From: Candidatus Thorarchaeota archaeon SMTZ1-83
GTDB taxonomy: Archaea; Asgardarchaeota; Thorarchaeia; Thorarchaeales; Thorarchaeaceae
NCBI GenBank assembly: GCA_001563325.1
Contig: LRSK01000117.1
Coordinates: 1 to 7,429 of the forward strand
Direction of reading: 5' to 3'
DNA: 7,429 nt
Notes under the pieces: generated by a model
Database searches by the model: none
What the model was told of the DNA's origin: nothing
What the model saw: the letters and a program-made list of their open reading frames with translations, nothing else
Made by a program: the position numbers and the translations under genes
Shown: positions 1 through 6,208 of the stretch, piece after piece
How positions within the stretch are numbered: position 1 is the stretch's first letter
How the letters are laid out: each line of letters opens with the position of its first letter

Positions 1-1
1 A

Positions 2-985
2 ATGTCAATCCTTGAAATCTCGCATAGAGCCAAGGAATATGACAAGGTACACAATGAAGCGACTGCATTAGTTAGAGAACTGATGGGGGTTCCAGATGAG
101 TATAAGGTGCTCTGGTTACAAGGAGGTGCATCGACGCAGTTCTATATGGCACCCATAAATCTGCAAATAAAGGGGAAACCAATCCAGTTTGTGGACACGG
201 GCACATGGACCTCCAATGCGATAAAAGAAGCCAAGTTTTATGGAAGGGTAGAAGTAGTCGCGTCATCAGCTGATGACAATTACAGATACATACCAGAGAA
301 TGTAGGTTTCAGTGAGAATGCAGCTTATGCGCACATTGCTAGTAATAATACAATCTACGGAACAGAATGGCATGAATGGCCTAATATGCCAGCGGATGTT
401 CCGCTAGTCTGCGATGCCTCATCAGATTTGATGGCGAGGCAAGTGAATGTAAAGGACTTTGGGGTGATATTTGCAGGCGCACAGAAAAACCTCGGCCCAG
501 CGGGCGTCACTTTAGTAATTGTAAGAGAGGATCTTCTTGAAAGAGTGTCTGATGATACTCCGACTTTGCTGAAATGGAAGACAGAGGCAGAGAAGAATTC
601 GCTTTTCCATACTCCACCATGTTTTGCGATATATATCTGTAAACTAGCATTAGAGTATTGGAAAGACCAAGGAGGCGTCCGGGAAATCGAGCGGAGAAAT
701 AGGGAAAAAGCCAAAGTGCTCTATGATGTGATTGATTCATCAAACGGCTTCTATAAGGGACATGCAAGAAAGGACTCCCGATCTCTAATGAATGTCACAT
801 TTACTCTGCCTAGTGAGGAACTTGAGAAGAAGGTTATTGAAGGGGGCACGAACCGAGGACTTGTGGGCCTTAAGGGGCATAGGTCCGTTGGTGGTATGAG
901 AGCATCAATCTACAATGCAATGACTATTGAAGGAGTGGGAGTATTGGCGGATTATCTTACAGAGTTCAAGGAGAACAATGAATAG
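2..985 (+). CDS. serC: Phosphoserine aminotransferase, 5'-truncated by the window edge
   Basis: This enzyme is a PLP-dependent class V aminotransferase that converts 3-phosphohydroxypyruvate and glutamate to phosphoserine and 2-oxoglutarate, in cytosolic serine synthesis. The visible 327 residues match the SerC family from just before the conserved SHR motif (H8, R9) to the C-terminus. About 33 N-terminal residues are missing compared with the E. coli enzyme, so the ATG at base 2 is probably an internal Met and not the start. Key features are GGASTQF (41-47, cofactor phosphate region), D138 (expected to contact the PLP ring nitrogen), AGAQKNLGPAG with the Schiff-base lysine K162, HTPP (203-206), and KGHRSVGGMRAS with phosphate-binding H293, R294 and R300. 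All expected catalytic residues are present. The gene ends in TAG and faces the minus-strand orphan gene convergently, so any serA partner is not visible here. I am confident of the family. Confidence 0.95.
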   Translation: MSILEISHRAKEYDKVHNEATALVRELMGVPDEYKVLWLQGGASTQFYMAPINLQIKGKPIQFVDTGTWTSNAIKEAKFYGRVEVVASSADDNYRYIPENVGFSENAAYAHIASNNTIYGTEWHEWPNMPADVPLVCDASSDLMARQVNVKDFGVIFAGAQKNLGPAGVTLVIVREDLLERVSDDTPTLLKWKTEAEKNSLFHTPPCFAIYICKLALEYWKDQGGVREIERRNREKAKVLYDVIDSSNGFYKGHARKDSRSLMNVTFTLPSEELEKKVIEGGTNRGLVGLKGHRSVGGMRASIYNAMTIEGVGVLADYLTEFKENNE

Positions 986-1029
986 AATCCAGGAGGCGAA
1001 TGTGCGCCCCGCTCTGAATCGGAATTCAT

Positions 1030-1395
1030 TCACCGGTTCTTGCGTTTCTTATGGAACCTAGCAACTGCGCCTTCCAAAACATCTTTGATTTCAGGGACTG
1101 CATCTTCCATACAAATCCCCTTATACGTCCGGCTCATTATGGCTCCATTCACTCGAACATCTATGTTTCGCATCCCCCTAGTCCCAAAATAGGACTTGAG
1201 ACTGGACGCTATGGGAATTAGCACTCCCCCAGGCAGCCGACTTGCAAGAAGGTCCTCACAACAACTACAGTCTAGGACAATGACGGTGTTCTCAGAATCA
1301 ACCAGCACCTCAACTGGGATTGATTTCCGTGGGGACCTAAATGACCGTTCCAAACGAAGGTCAAACCCACCCAGGCGCTTCATTTCACATCTCAT
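1030..1395 (-). CDS. Orphan 121-residue protein with a Cys-x-Cys-Cys motif
   Basis: I do not recognise this family. The frame is open only from a TAA at 1405-1407, so the start is the ATG at 1395 or Met5 at 1383. Met5 has a weak GGATGAG-like sequence about 7 bases ahead. The protein appears soluble, with no signal peptide or membrane helix. Residues 27-42 look like a beta strand pair leading into C43-x-C45-C46, followed by a small hydrophobic region (57-70). C95 lies further on, and the tail from 115 is strongly basic (HKKRKNR). The clustered cysteines could bind metal or be redox active, but four well-placed ligands are not evident. A TATA-like box lies at 1436-1443, so it may be transcribed separately from the protease gene upstream. 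Real-gene status rests on length, the upstream promoter-like box and non-overlap with its neighbours. Confidence 0.7.
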   Translation of the reverse strand: MRCEMKRLGGFDLRLERSFRSPRKSIPVEVLVDSENTVIVLDCSCCEDLLASRLPGGVLIPIASSLKSYFGTRGMRNIDVRVNGAIMSRTYKGICMEDAVPEIKDVLEGAVARFHKKRKNR

Positions 1396-1435
1396 CCATT
1401 TGTCTTACTGCTTGGACTCAGGAGGAGCAGCCTTC

Positions 1436-1443
1436 ATATAAGC
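1436..1443 (-). promoter_or_regulatory. TATA-like box for the CxCC orphan gene
   Basis: Read on the minus strand, this is GCTTATAT, resembling an archaeal TATA box, with a purine-rich stretch just upstream where a BRE would sit. The predicted transcription start is about 25 bases downstream, near 1412. That gives a leader of roughly 15-30 bases to either candidate ATG. It is supported by position and base composition only. Confidence 0.4.
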
Positions 1444-1475
1444 GCATTCCATCATTCCTCTGCTAGCTTCATTAT

Positions 1476-1650
1476 TCATTCAGACAGTCTTCCCCGTCTT
1501 CTTGAGAGGGCTATTGAGATCACAATCAGGAGCAATATGAGTCCCAGCATGAGGGCAATATCCAAATAGTTGGGTTCTTCTGGAGGACCGGGAGTTGTGG
1601 GTGTTGTAGTAGTTGCAGTTGTAGTTGTAGTTGTAGTTGTAGTTGTAGTT
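1476..1650 (-). other. Out-of-frame Thr-rich stalk and C-terminal membrane anchor of the protease
   Basis: In the frame one base later than the main protease frame, this stretch encodes a run of threonines broken by one alanine and some prolines, then PGPPEEPNYLD. A hydrophobic helix of about 20 residues (IALMLGLILLLIVISIALS) follows, then RRRGRLSE and a TGA at 1476-1478. This order of Thr-rich linker, single helix and short basic cytoplasmic end is typical of archaeal surface proteins. It is the expected continuation of the Ig-like domain that stops at about residue 801. No start codon of its own is likely, so I read it as the displaced 3' end of the protease gene and not a separate gene. 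Confidence 0.85.
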
Positions 1651-4053
1651 GTTGTCCAAGGTGTCATTCGCCATCACTCGATAGGTCACAGTAGTGCCCA
1701 GGGGAAGGGCAGGTATTGTAGCTTCATAATGAGTGCCATTCCAGTTCATTGTAATGTTGTTCCAGTGAGTGCCATTATGATATTCTAGAATAACTGTGTC
1801 TACTCCACTCATATCGGTCACAGTAGCACCAACATCTACAGTGTCAGTATCCAGTGGAGCGCTTGGATTATGCACTGGTGTTCCAATAATTGGGCCAGAG
1901 GTGTCCTGCAGTGCAGATTCTACTGCTGCAGAAACGTTGAGCTTCCCCCAACCCCAGGTGGGATTGTGAACACCACCCGTGTCGCTATCAGCACGGGCAC
2001 TGGACTCAATCATTTGTCTGACGGCTGTACCTGCACTAGCGTTAACTTGAAGGATTAATGCAGCAGCCCCAGCGACATGAGGACCTGCAGCGCTCGTTCC
2101 GCTAAATAGTTGGTATCCGCCGAATACAGGGCGTAAGGGAAGCTTATTTCCAATTGGACCACTGTACCAATCAGCCCAATCTGATTGGTCTGTATATGTT
2201 GAAATGACATCCCAACCACCAGGAGCGGCGACGCCTTGTTTTGCATCTTCAGTGATTCTAGGACCAATTGAGGAATAGGACGCGATAGACCCAATAGGAA
2301 CTCCCCAGAGACTCCGGGTATGGTAGGAAGCCACACTTAGGGCACTATCAGCAGTTGAAGGCCACGTTATGTGATAGGAGTCCCAGACGTCGCTCTTCCA
2401 CACAGCCCCTCCACTCCAGCTACTGTGGGAATCAGAGATGTATGTATGGAAGTGCGTTTCAGTTGGGGGCTGCAAAGTCAGCTGATGCCATGGCGCACCG
2501 GATGTAACCGGGAGGGCGCCTTGAATTCTAATCCCCAACATTTTTGTGCCCCGGCTTGATGTTGAGATGAATGAATCAACTTGTATCACTCCTGCAAACC
2601 AAACGTATGGAGGTTCGGGTGCAAAAATCAGATGGCCAATTCCTGGATTAGCAATAGGGATTATCCCAGGTCCACCCGCATGTTGCAGTGTCAGAGTGAA
2701 ATTGCATGCGTTGAAATCAGTGTCGTTGACTGATAGCACTGTGATATAGACCACCATATCACGATATTCCTGACCAGGAGTATCATTTGGAATTGTGAAG
2801 TCAATATTATGAGGCACTAATGGTGGAACAAACACCAGAGCGTGCTTGTCATTCCCGCCCATATTCCCGCTTGGCGATATTACTGGAATCTCATACGTGT
2901 TAACAATTGTATCTATCAGAGTTTCTGCTGCAGAGCTTCCATCTAGATAATGATAGGTCCATGAACCAAGCTCCGTGAGAATGACGTCAGCTCCAAGCTG
3001 GACTGCATAGTTCAATCCATCTTCAACTGTCAGCCAGTCGCTCTGGTTACCTAAGACCCGAATCATTGCCAGTTCTGCATTAGGTGCAACTCCCACATGA
3101 GTTCTATAGCCAATCTGGCCACCAAGGAGTATGCCAGCTACAGCAGTTCCATGACCATAGTAATCCTCGTGAGGACTTGTAGTCAGGTTCACGCCACGTT
3201 CATAGACGACAGTTTGAGCAAGAATGGAACTCACCTCTACAATATACTTGGTCTTCGGAGTGTTCAACATTACGAGCTGTTCACCGACATCTATGCGATC
3301 ATTATGATTTGTGTCATTGACTACGAAGAAGGGTTCACCTATTTGCGGCATGCCATCCTGCGTCACATTGTCAGCCCATATCCACTCAGTGCTAGTATCA
3401 AAAGCTGAATCCAGATCGATATCGATATAGTATAATGTTTCATCAGCAGTGGGTCCCATATCACGATTCAAGTCTACAACATCAGTACCGTTTACAAATA
3501 ATGAATCCGCTCCCACATCAAGCCAATCATAAGCCCCTCCATGAGCGAACCAAAGATCAGGATGTCTCCAATCTACGCCTGAATCCAAGTCCGCAATGAG
3601 AATACCCTCGCCAGTCACGTTGCGTCCCATACCATCTAGAATGTTCCAAACAGTATCAGCATCAACCTCAGGAATAGAAACATTGCGTGGAGAGTGCAAA
3701 TTCCTTGCAAGAGTTTGAAGCTGGACAGTATCGAAGTATCCCATGCTGTCAAGTGTTTCAAGTGCATCCGGTGTGCCTCTCATTAGGTAATAATCACCAA
3801 TATGGCTCTTGTCCGGTGAACCTGCACTAAACCTTACACCCAGCGATTCAACAACTCCAATTTGTGCGATTTTAGAGAACTGCACAACGATAGGGATTTC
3901 ATCTCCAAAGGTTTCTCTGAGAGTCTGGTAGTCAACATCTCTTTCAACTAGTTCATTTGTTGGTTCATCCAAATCAGAGGGGAAGGGAATGAGGGGAATA
4001 ATTGGAAGAATTAACAGAATAACAAGCAGCGTGACCATCAAGCTTTTCTTCAT
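1480..4053 (-). CDS. Exported subtilisin-like (S8) serine protease, frameshifted before its stalk and anchor
   Basis: This is a secreted or surface S8-family endopeptidase. The 857-residue frame has an N-terminal signal or membrane segment (about 4-24) and an I9-like propeptide region (about 50-112). The catalytic domain carries all key residues: D157 in DLDSGVD, H301 in GHGTAVAG, oxyanion N397 in SPSGN, and S654 in SGTSAAGPHVAG. Two large insertions are present: one between Asp and His, containing an EF-hand-like loop (247-258), and one between Asn and Ser of about 256 residues, rich in beta-like sequence. An Ig/FN3-like domain follows at about 717-798. Many NxS/T sequons fit a glycosylated surface protein. 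After N801 the reading becomes an implausible Asn-Tyr repeat and a hydrophilic tail. Another frame, needing a +1 shift, gives a Thr-rich stalk, a membrane helix and a basic end, so the intact gene most likely ends at 1476. GAGGT lies 7 bases ahead of the ATG at 4053. Confidence 0.92.
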   Translation of the reverse strand: MKKSLMVTLLVILLILPIIPLIPFPSDLDEPTNELVERDVDYQTLRETFGDEIPIVVQFSKIAQIGVVESLGVRFSAGSPDKSHIGDYYLMRGTPDALETLDSMGYFDTVQLQTLARNLHSPRNVSIPEVDADTVWNILDGMGRNVTGEGILIADLDSGVDWRHPDLWFAHGGAYDWLDVGADSLFVNGTDVVDLNRDMGPTADETLYYIDIDLDSAFDTSTEWIWADNVTQDGMPQIGEPFFVVNDTNHNDRIDVGEQLVMLNTPKTKYIVEVSSILAQTVVYERGVNLTTSPHEDYYGHGTAVAGILLGGQIGYRTHVGVAPNAELAMIRVLGNQSDWLTVEDGLNYAVQLGADVILTELGSWTYHYLDGSSAAETLIDTIVNTYEIPVISPSGNMGGNDKHALVFVPPLVPHNIDFTIPNDTPGQEYRDMVVYITVLSVNDTDFNACNFTLTLQHAGGPGIIPIANPGIGHLIFAPEPPYVWFAGVIQVDSFISTSSRGTKMLGIRIQGALPVTSGAPWHQLTLQPPTETHFHTYISDSHSSWSGGAVWKSDVWDSYHITWPSTADSALSVASYHTRSLWGVPIGSIASYSSIGPRITEDAKQGVAAPGGWDVISTYTDQSDWADWYSGPIGNKLPLRPVFGGYQLFSGTSAAGPHVAGAAALILQVNASAGTAVRQMIESSARADSDTGGVHNPTWGWGKLNVSAAVESALQDTSGPIIGTPVHNPSAPLDTDTVDVGATVTDMSGVDTVILEYHNGTHWNNITMNWNGTHYEATIPALPLGTTVTYRVMANDTLDNNYNYNYNYNYNCNYYNTHNSRSSRRTQLFGYCPHAGTHIAPDCDLNSPLKKTGKTV
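1615..1650. repeat. Hexanucleotide microsatellite (GTAGTT, six copies)
   Basis: On the plus strand there are five exact GTAGTT units (1621-1650), preceded by one variant unit GCAGTT (1615-1620) and flanked by further GTT/GTA-rich sequence. Read on the minus strand it gives Asn-Tyr, Thr-Thr or Gln-Leu repeats depending on frame. Only the Thr frame fits the protein architecture. Unit changes of six bases keep the frame, so gain or loss of a whole unit does not explain the observed shift. Confidence 0.9.
3280..3315 (-). other. EF-hand/dockerin-like calcium loop inside the protease
   Basis: These codons encode residues 247-258 of the protease, DTNHNDRIDVGE. The sequence matches a 12-residue EF-hand loop with acidic or amide side chains at positions 1, 3, 5 and 9 (D247, N249, N251, D255), Ile at position 8 and Glu at position 12 (E258). 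It sits in the insertion between catalytic Asp157 and His301. Calcium binding is an inference from the motif. Confidence 0.6.
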
Positions 4054-4060
4054 ATCAAGA

Positions 4061-4065
4061 ACCTC
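4061..4065 (-). promoter_or_regulatory. Ribosome binding site of the protease gene
   Basis: The minus strand reads GAGGT here, 7 bases upstream of the ATG at 4053-4051. This is a good match to an anti-Shine-Dalgarno partner and fixes the start directly before the KK-plus-hydrophobic signal segment. Confidence 0.7.
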
Positions 4066-4106
4066 TCAGGAAATAGGCGAACCTCCTAGGATTGGGAGTT
4101 TGAACC

Positions 4107-4115
4107 TAATTAAAG
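4107..4115 (-). promoter_or_regulatory. TATA-like box for the protease gene
   Basis: The minus strand reads CTTTAATTA. The predicted start of transcription is near 4085, giving a leader of about 30 bases that includes the GAGGT site. The box abuts a perfect 12-base palindrome occupying the position where the BRE would be. The assignment is by sequence and spacing only. Confidence 0.45.
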
Positions 4116-4127
4116 AGGCGTACGCCT
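4116..4127. promoter_or_regulatory. Perfect 12-base palindrome next to the protease promoter (possible operator or terminator stem)
   Basis: AGGCGTACGCCT is its own reverse complement. With one mismatched pair the symmetry extends to 4113-4130. A further copy of the half-site, AATAGGCG, lies at 4072-4079, matching exactly the complement of 4123-4130. A separate 7-base inverted repeat, GGGAGTT (4094-4100) with AACTCCC (4140-4146), encloses the palindrome almost concentrically. It could be a regulator site at the protease promoter. It could also be a folded 3' end of the ClC transcript, which ends at 4149. Confidence 0.5.
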
Positions 4128-4148
4128 ATTAAGTTATCCAACTCCCTT

Positions 4149-5567
4149 CTATTCCTCCTCACTTATGGATTCTTGAGGCGCATTGTGGTCCATTGGATTT
4201 GCGTCATCTCTAGAGGGGGTAAGGCGAACATCCTGAGGTTGAATATTGATTCTAGCGAAATAGCCTGGATCCTCATCATCCCTAGTGACCTTTTGGCCTT
4301 CATATAGAGAAGTCCCACCTGCAAAGAGATATGACACACAGATGCAAATTGCCACCGGAATTAGAAGTTCAAACGTGTGGCTTATCTCAAGTATTAGAAC
4401 TGTAGTAGCAACAGGTGTGTTTGTGGTTGCTGCCAATACTGCCCCCATACCAAGCACCAGAAATGCAGCAAGATAATGAGGAGCAAATAGATGTCCGAAA
4501 ATTGCACCTAGCATTGCTCCAACGAAAATTGATGATGCAAGAACTCCTCCTGAAACTCTTCCAGCGACAACAAATGAAGATGCCAATAGCTTGCCAATCA
4601 TTAGGAGAAGTAATCCTGTAATAGGAAGAGAAGTGCTAGGAGAAGCAATAAGCTCTATTACATCGTATCCGAGTCCTGCCACAGTATATTGCGGATCTAG
4701 CAATAGACTAACCAGCAACAATATGGCACACGCAAGGAGCGATCCTATTACCGGATCGGCCCAATCAGGCAACTTGAGTTTGAAGAAATTGCGCGTAGCC
4801 ATTAGAAACACTGAGAAGAAGATCGAGATTCCACCAGCAAAGGCGCCTAATAATACAATCAATGGAATGATGTCAAGAGTTAGAGTGAAGTCAATCTGAA
4901 GAGTAAGAAGGGAATCAATCCCATAGATGATTGCGAATACTATGTATGATGTGATTGCAGCCAAGACAGTTGGCACAAAATAGCCAAGTCTTGCATCACG
5001 TTTGTAGGGAGCTTCCGAGGCGAAGAGCGCTCCACCTAATGGAGCCTTGTAAATACCAGCAGTACATGCAGCAGAGCCCATCATAATGAAGACACGAAGA
5101 TGAGATGGGTCATCATATCCAATACGTCGTCCGATATAATTGCCAAGTGCGGCACCAATCAGGACTGCAGGACCTTCTCTTCCAACAGGATTGCCAGTAC
5201 CAATTGAGACCGATGTTGTAAGCATCTTGGTGAGGGCCGTGGACACCTTGAATTCTTGGGGATCATGCGTGAGCTCAATAGCTTTTGAGATGCCGCTACC
5301 TTCGATTTCTCTTCTGCCAAAGTATATCATTATCCCAGATAACGCACCACCGATTAGAGGAGCAATATAGACAGGCAATACTAGGAAGGCACCAGTAGTC
5401 AAATCTATGAGGTACTGGAAGATAGCCATGAAGAGCCCACAGATGATTCCGATTAGAAGAGACGCAGGAACGTATAGTCTGTAGAAGTGTGAGAAATGAG
5501 AGAAATGGAAGAGCTTGCGGAGGGGGATCACATTGGCTGTGCTTTCCTGCCGCTCCTCTTTATTCAT
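4149..5567 (-). CDS. ClC-family chloride channel or anion transporter
   Basis: This is an integral membrane ClC protein that passes chloride or a similar anion, either as a channel or as an anion/proton antiporter. The 472 residues carry the family signatures in order: GSGIS (90-94, usually GSGIP), GNPVGREGP (125-133) with gating Glu131, AGIYKAPLGGALFASE (170-185), GRVSGGVLASSIFVG (336-350), GMGAVLAATTNTPVA (373-387), and a late Tyr422 in the position of the pore tyrosine. About a dozen or more hydrophobic segments are visible. The position equivalent to E. coli ClC-ec1 E203, the inner proton glutamate, appears to be Ala186 by motif alignment, so proton coupling is uncertain. There are no C-terminal CBS domains, only an acidic soluble tail of about 50 residues. 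The start at 5567 has no clear Shine-Dalgarno but a TATA-like box about 37 bases upstream, suggesting a short leader. It is divergent from the winged-helix gene. Confidence 0.94.
   Translation of the reverse strand: MNKEERQESTANVIPLRKLFHFSHFSHFYRLYVPASLLIGIICGLFMAIFQYLIDLTTGAFLVLPVYIAPLIGGALSGIMIYFGRREIEGSGISKAIELTHDPQEFKVSTALTKMLTTSVSIGTGNPVGREGPAVLIGAALGNYIGRRIGYDDPSHLRVFIMMGSAACTAGIYKAPLGGALFASEAPYKRDARLGYFVPTVLAAITSYIVFAIIYGIDSLLTLQIDFTLTLDIIPLIVLLGAFAGGISIFFSVFLMATRNFFKLKLPDWADPVIGSLLACAILLLVSLLLDPQYTVAGLGYDVIELIASPSTSLPITGLLLLMIGKLLASSFVVAGRVSGGVLASSIFVGAMLGAIFGHLFAPHYLAAFLVLGMGAVLAATTNTPVATTVLILEISHTFELLIPVAICICVSYLFAGGTSLYEGQKVTRDDEDPGYFARINIQPQDVRLTPSRDDANPMDHNAPQESISEEE
5482..5508. 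repeat. Short tandem repeat (9-base unit) in the start of the ClC gene
   Basis: GAGAAATGA and GAGAAATGG sit head to tail at 5491-5508, preceded by a degenerate third copy at 5482-5490. They encode the HFSHFSHFY run at residues 21-29 in the cytoplasmic N-terminal segment of the ClC protein. The repeat keeps the reading frame. Confidence 0.6.
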
Positions 5568-5600
5568 GTCTAGTCACGTTTTGAGATGTGCTGTAATCGC

Positions 5601-5608
5601 TATTAAAC
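5601..5608 (-). promoter_or_regulatory. TATA-like box for the ClC gene
   Basis: The minus strand reads GTTTAATA. A start about 25 bases downstream would fall near 5579, leaving only about 12 bases before the ATG at 5567. A nearly leaderless mRNA would fit the missing Shine-Dalgarno. It lies in the 101-base divergent gap shared with the winged-helix gene. Confidence 0.4.
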
Positions 5609-5657
5609 GGATTTCGCTTGCCATCAAACTTATCTCATGCAAAATGTGAGCATGCCT

Positions 5658-5661
5658 GAGG
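5658..5661 (+). promoter_or_regulatory. Ribosome binding site supporting a TTG start
   Basis: GAGG lies 7 bases ahead of TTG at 5669. The frame is closed by TGA at 5657-5659 and there is no in-frame ATG near the front, so this site decides the TTG start of the winged-helix gene. Confidence 0.65.
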
Positions 5662-5668
5662 CTTAATC

Positions 5669-6157
5669 TTGAACAAGAAGCGTGAAGCATCTGAGTCCAA
5701 GAACATAAGTGATGAAGATGACCGCCCAGAACTCACGATTGATGAGGTTCAAGATAGACTAGACGAAATCGCTTCAAGACTTGCTCGTGTGGAAACTCTC
5801 ATTGAACGCCTGGGACCTGGTATTGAAGAGGTAGGGGAGTCTGCAAAAGTCATACGTGAGGGCTTCGAGTTCTATGATGGCATGGTCAAACTGATGTCCA
5901 AATTCACGCGAGCAGAACGTTTGGAGTCGCGATATGGTGACTTAAGAAAGGACGATATTAGTTGGCAGATAATTAGGACCCTTGATGGGTCTCGTCCACT
6001 CAACATTAGTCAGATAACCGCCGCTGTAAGATCAGAGCGCGGTACAGCTTCCAGACGAATTATCAGGGAGAGGGTACAATTTCTCCTAAAGAGAGGTATT
6101 TTGAAAGTAATAGATGACGAGGATGACGATCGCGCAAGGTATTTCGCTTTGGCATAA
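5669..6157 (+). CDS. Coiled-coil plus winged-helix DNA-binding protein (predicted regulator)
   Basis: This is a predicted cytosolic transcriptional regulator of 162 residues. The first 21 residues are charged and probably disordered. Residues about 22-49 form a heptad-like helix (VQDRLDEIASRLARVETLIERL), likely a dimerising coiled coil. Residues about 55-90 look helical. From about 95 to the end there is a winged-helix-like domain: ISWQIIRTLDGSRPLNISQI, then a basic recognition-helix candidate (RGTASRRIIRERVQFLLKRGIL), then a short acidic wing (DDEDDDRARYFAL). The Leu-Leu-Lys-Arg-Gly-Ile-Leu stretch is typical of archaeal winged-helix proteins. I cannot assign a named family. The start is TTG at 5669, backed by GAGG at 5658-5661. 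It is divergent from ClC and followed after 105 bases by the paralog pair, either of which it might regulate; this is inference only. Confidence 0.82.
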   Translation: MNKKREASESKNISDEDDRPELTIDEVQDRLDEIASRLARVETLIERLGPGIEEVGESAKVIREGFEFYDGMVKLMSKFTRAERLESRYGDLRKDDISWQIIRTLDGSRPLNISQITAAVRSERGTASRRIIRERVQFLLKRGILKVIDDEDDDRARYFALA

Positions 6158-6172
6158 TGTCCGCAATCCTAT

Positions 6173-6208
6173 GTGACCGTATCCGGAAAGGGAAGTGGTC
6201 ACTTTTTT
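6173..6208 (+). terminator. Possible intrinsic terminator after the winged-helix gene
   Basis: GTGACC (6173-6178) can pair with GGTCAC (6197-6202) across an 18-base loop, followed directly by six T residues (6203-6208). It lies 15 bases after the stop of the winged-helix gene. The stem is short. The right arm can instead pair with a downstream arm at 6226-6233, so its role is uncertain. Confidence 0.45.

Noticed and set aside
355..767. Long open frames antisense to serC
   Set aside because: They lie fully inside a gene with all expected SerC motifs. Their translations show no domain-like pattern and they have no promoter or ribosome site of their own.
995..1032. Small hairpins between serC and the orphan gene (GGCG/CGCC and TGAAT/ATTCA)
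   Set aside because: The stems are only 4-5 bases with no T tract, which is too weak to call a terminator.
1196..1441. Plus-strand open frame opposite the CxCC orphan
   Set aside because: It overlaps the minus-strand gene almost entirely. The minus-strand frame is longer and has a TATA-like box in the right place.
1570..1788. Plus-strand open frame with a poly-valine run
   Set aside because: It is the mirror reading of the GTAGTT microsatellite and protease coding sequence; low-complexity repeats keep frames open by chance.
5634..5660. Repeated CATGC and CTCA/TGAG motifs before the winged-helix gene
   Set aside because: These 4-5 base matches are expected by chance in a region this size.
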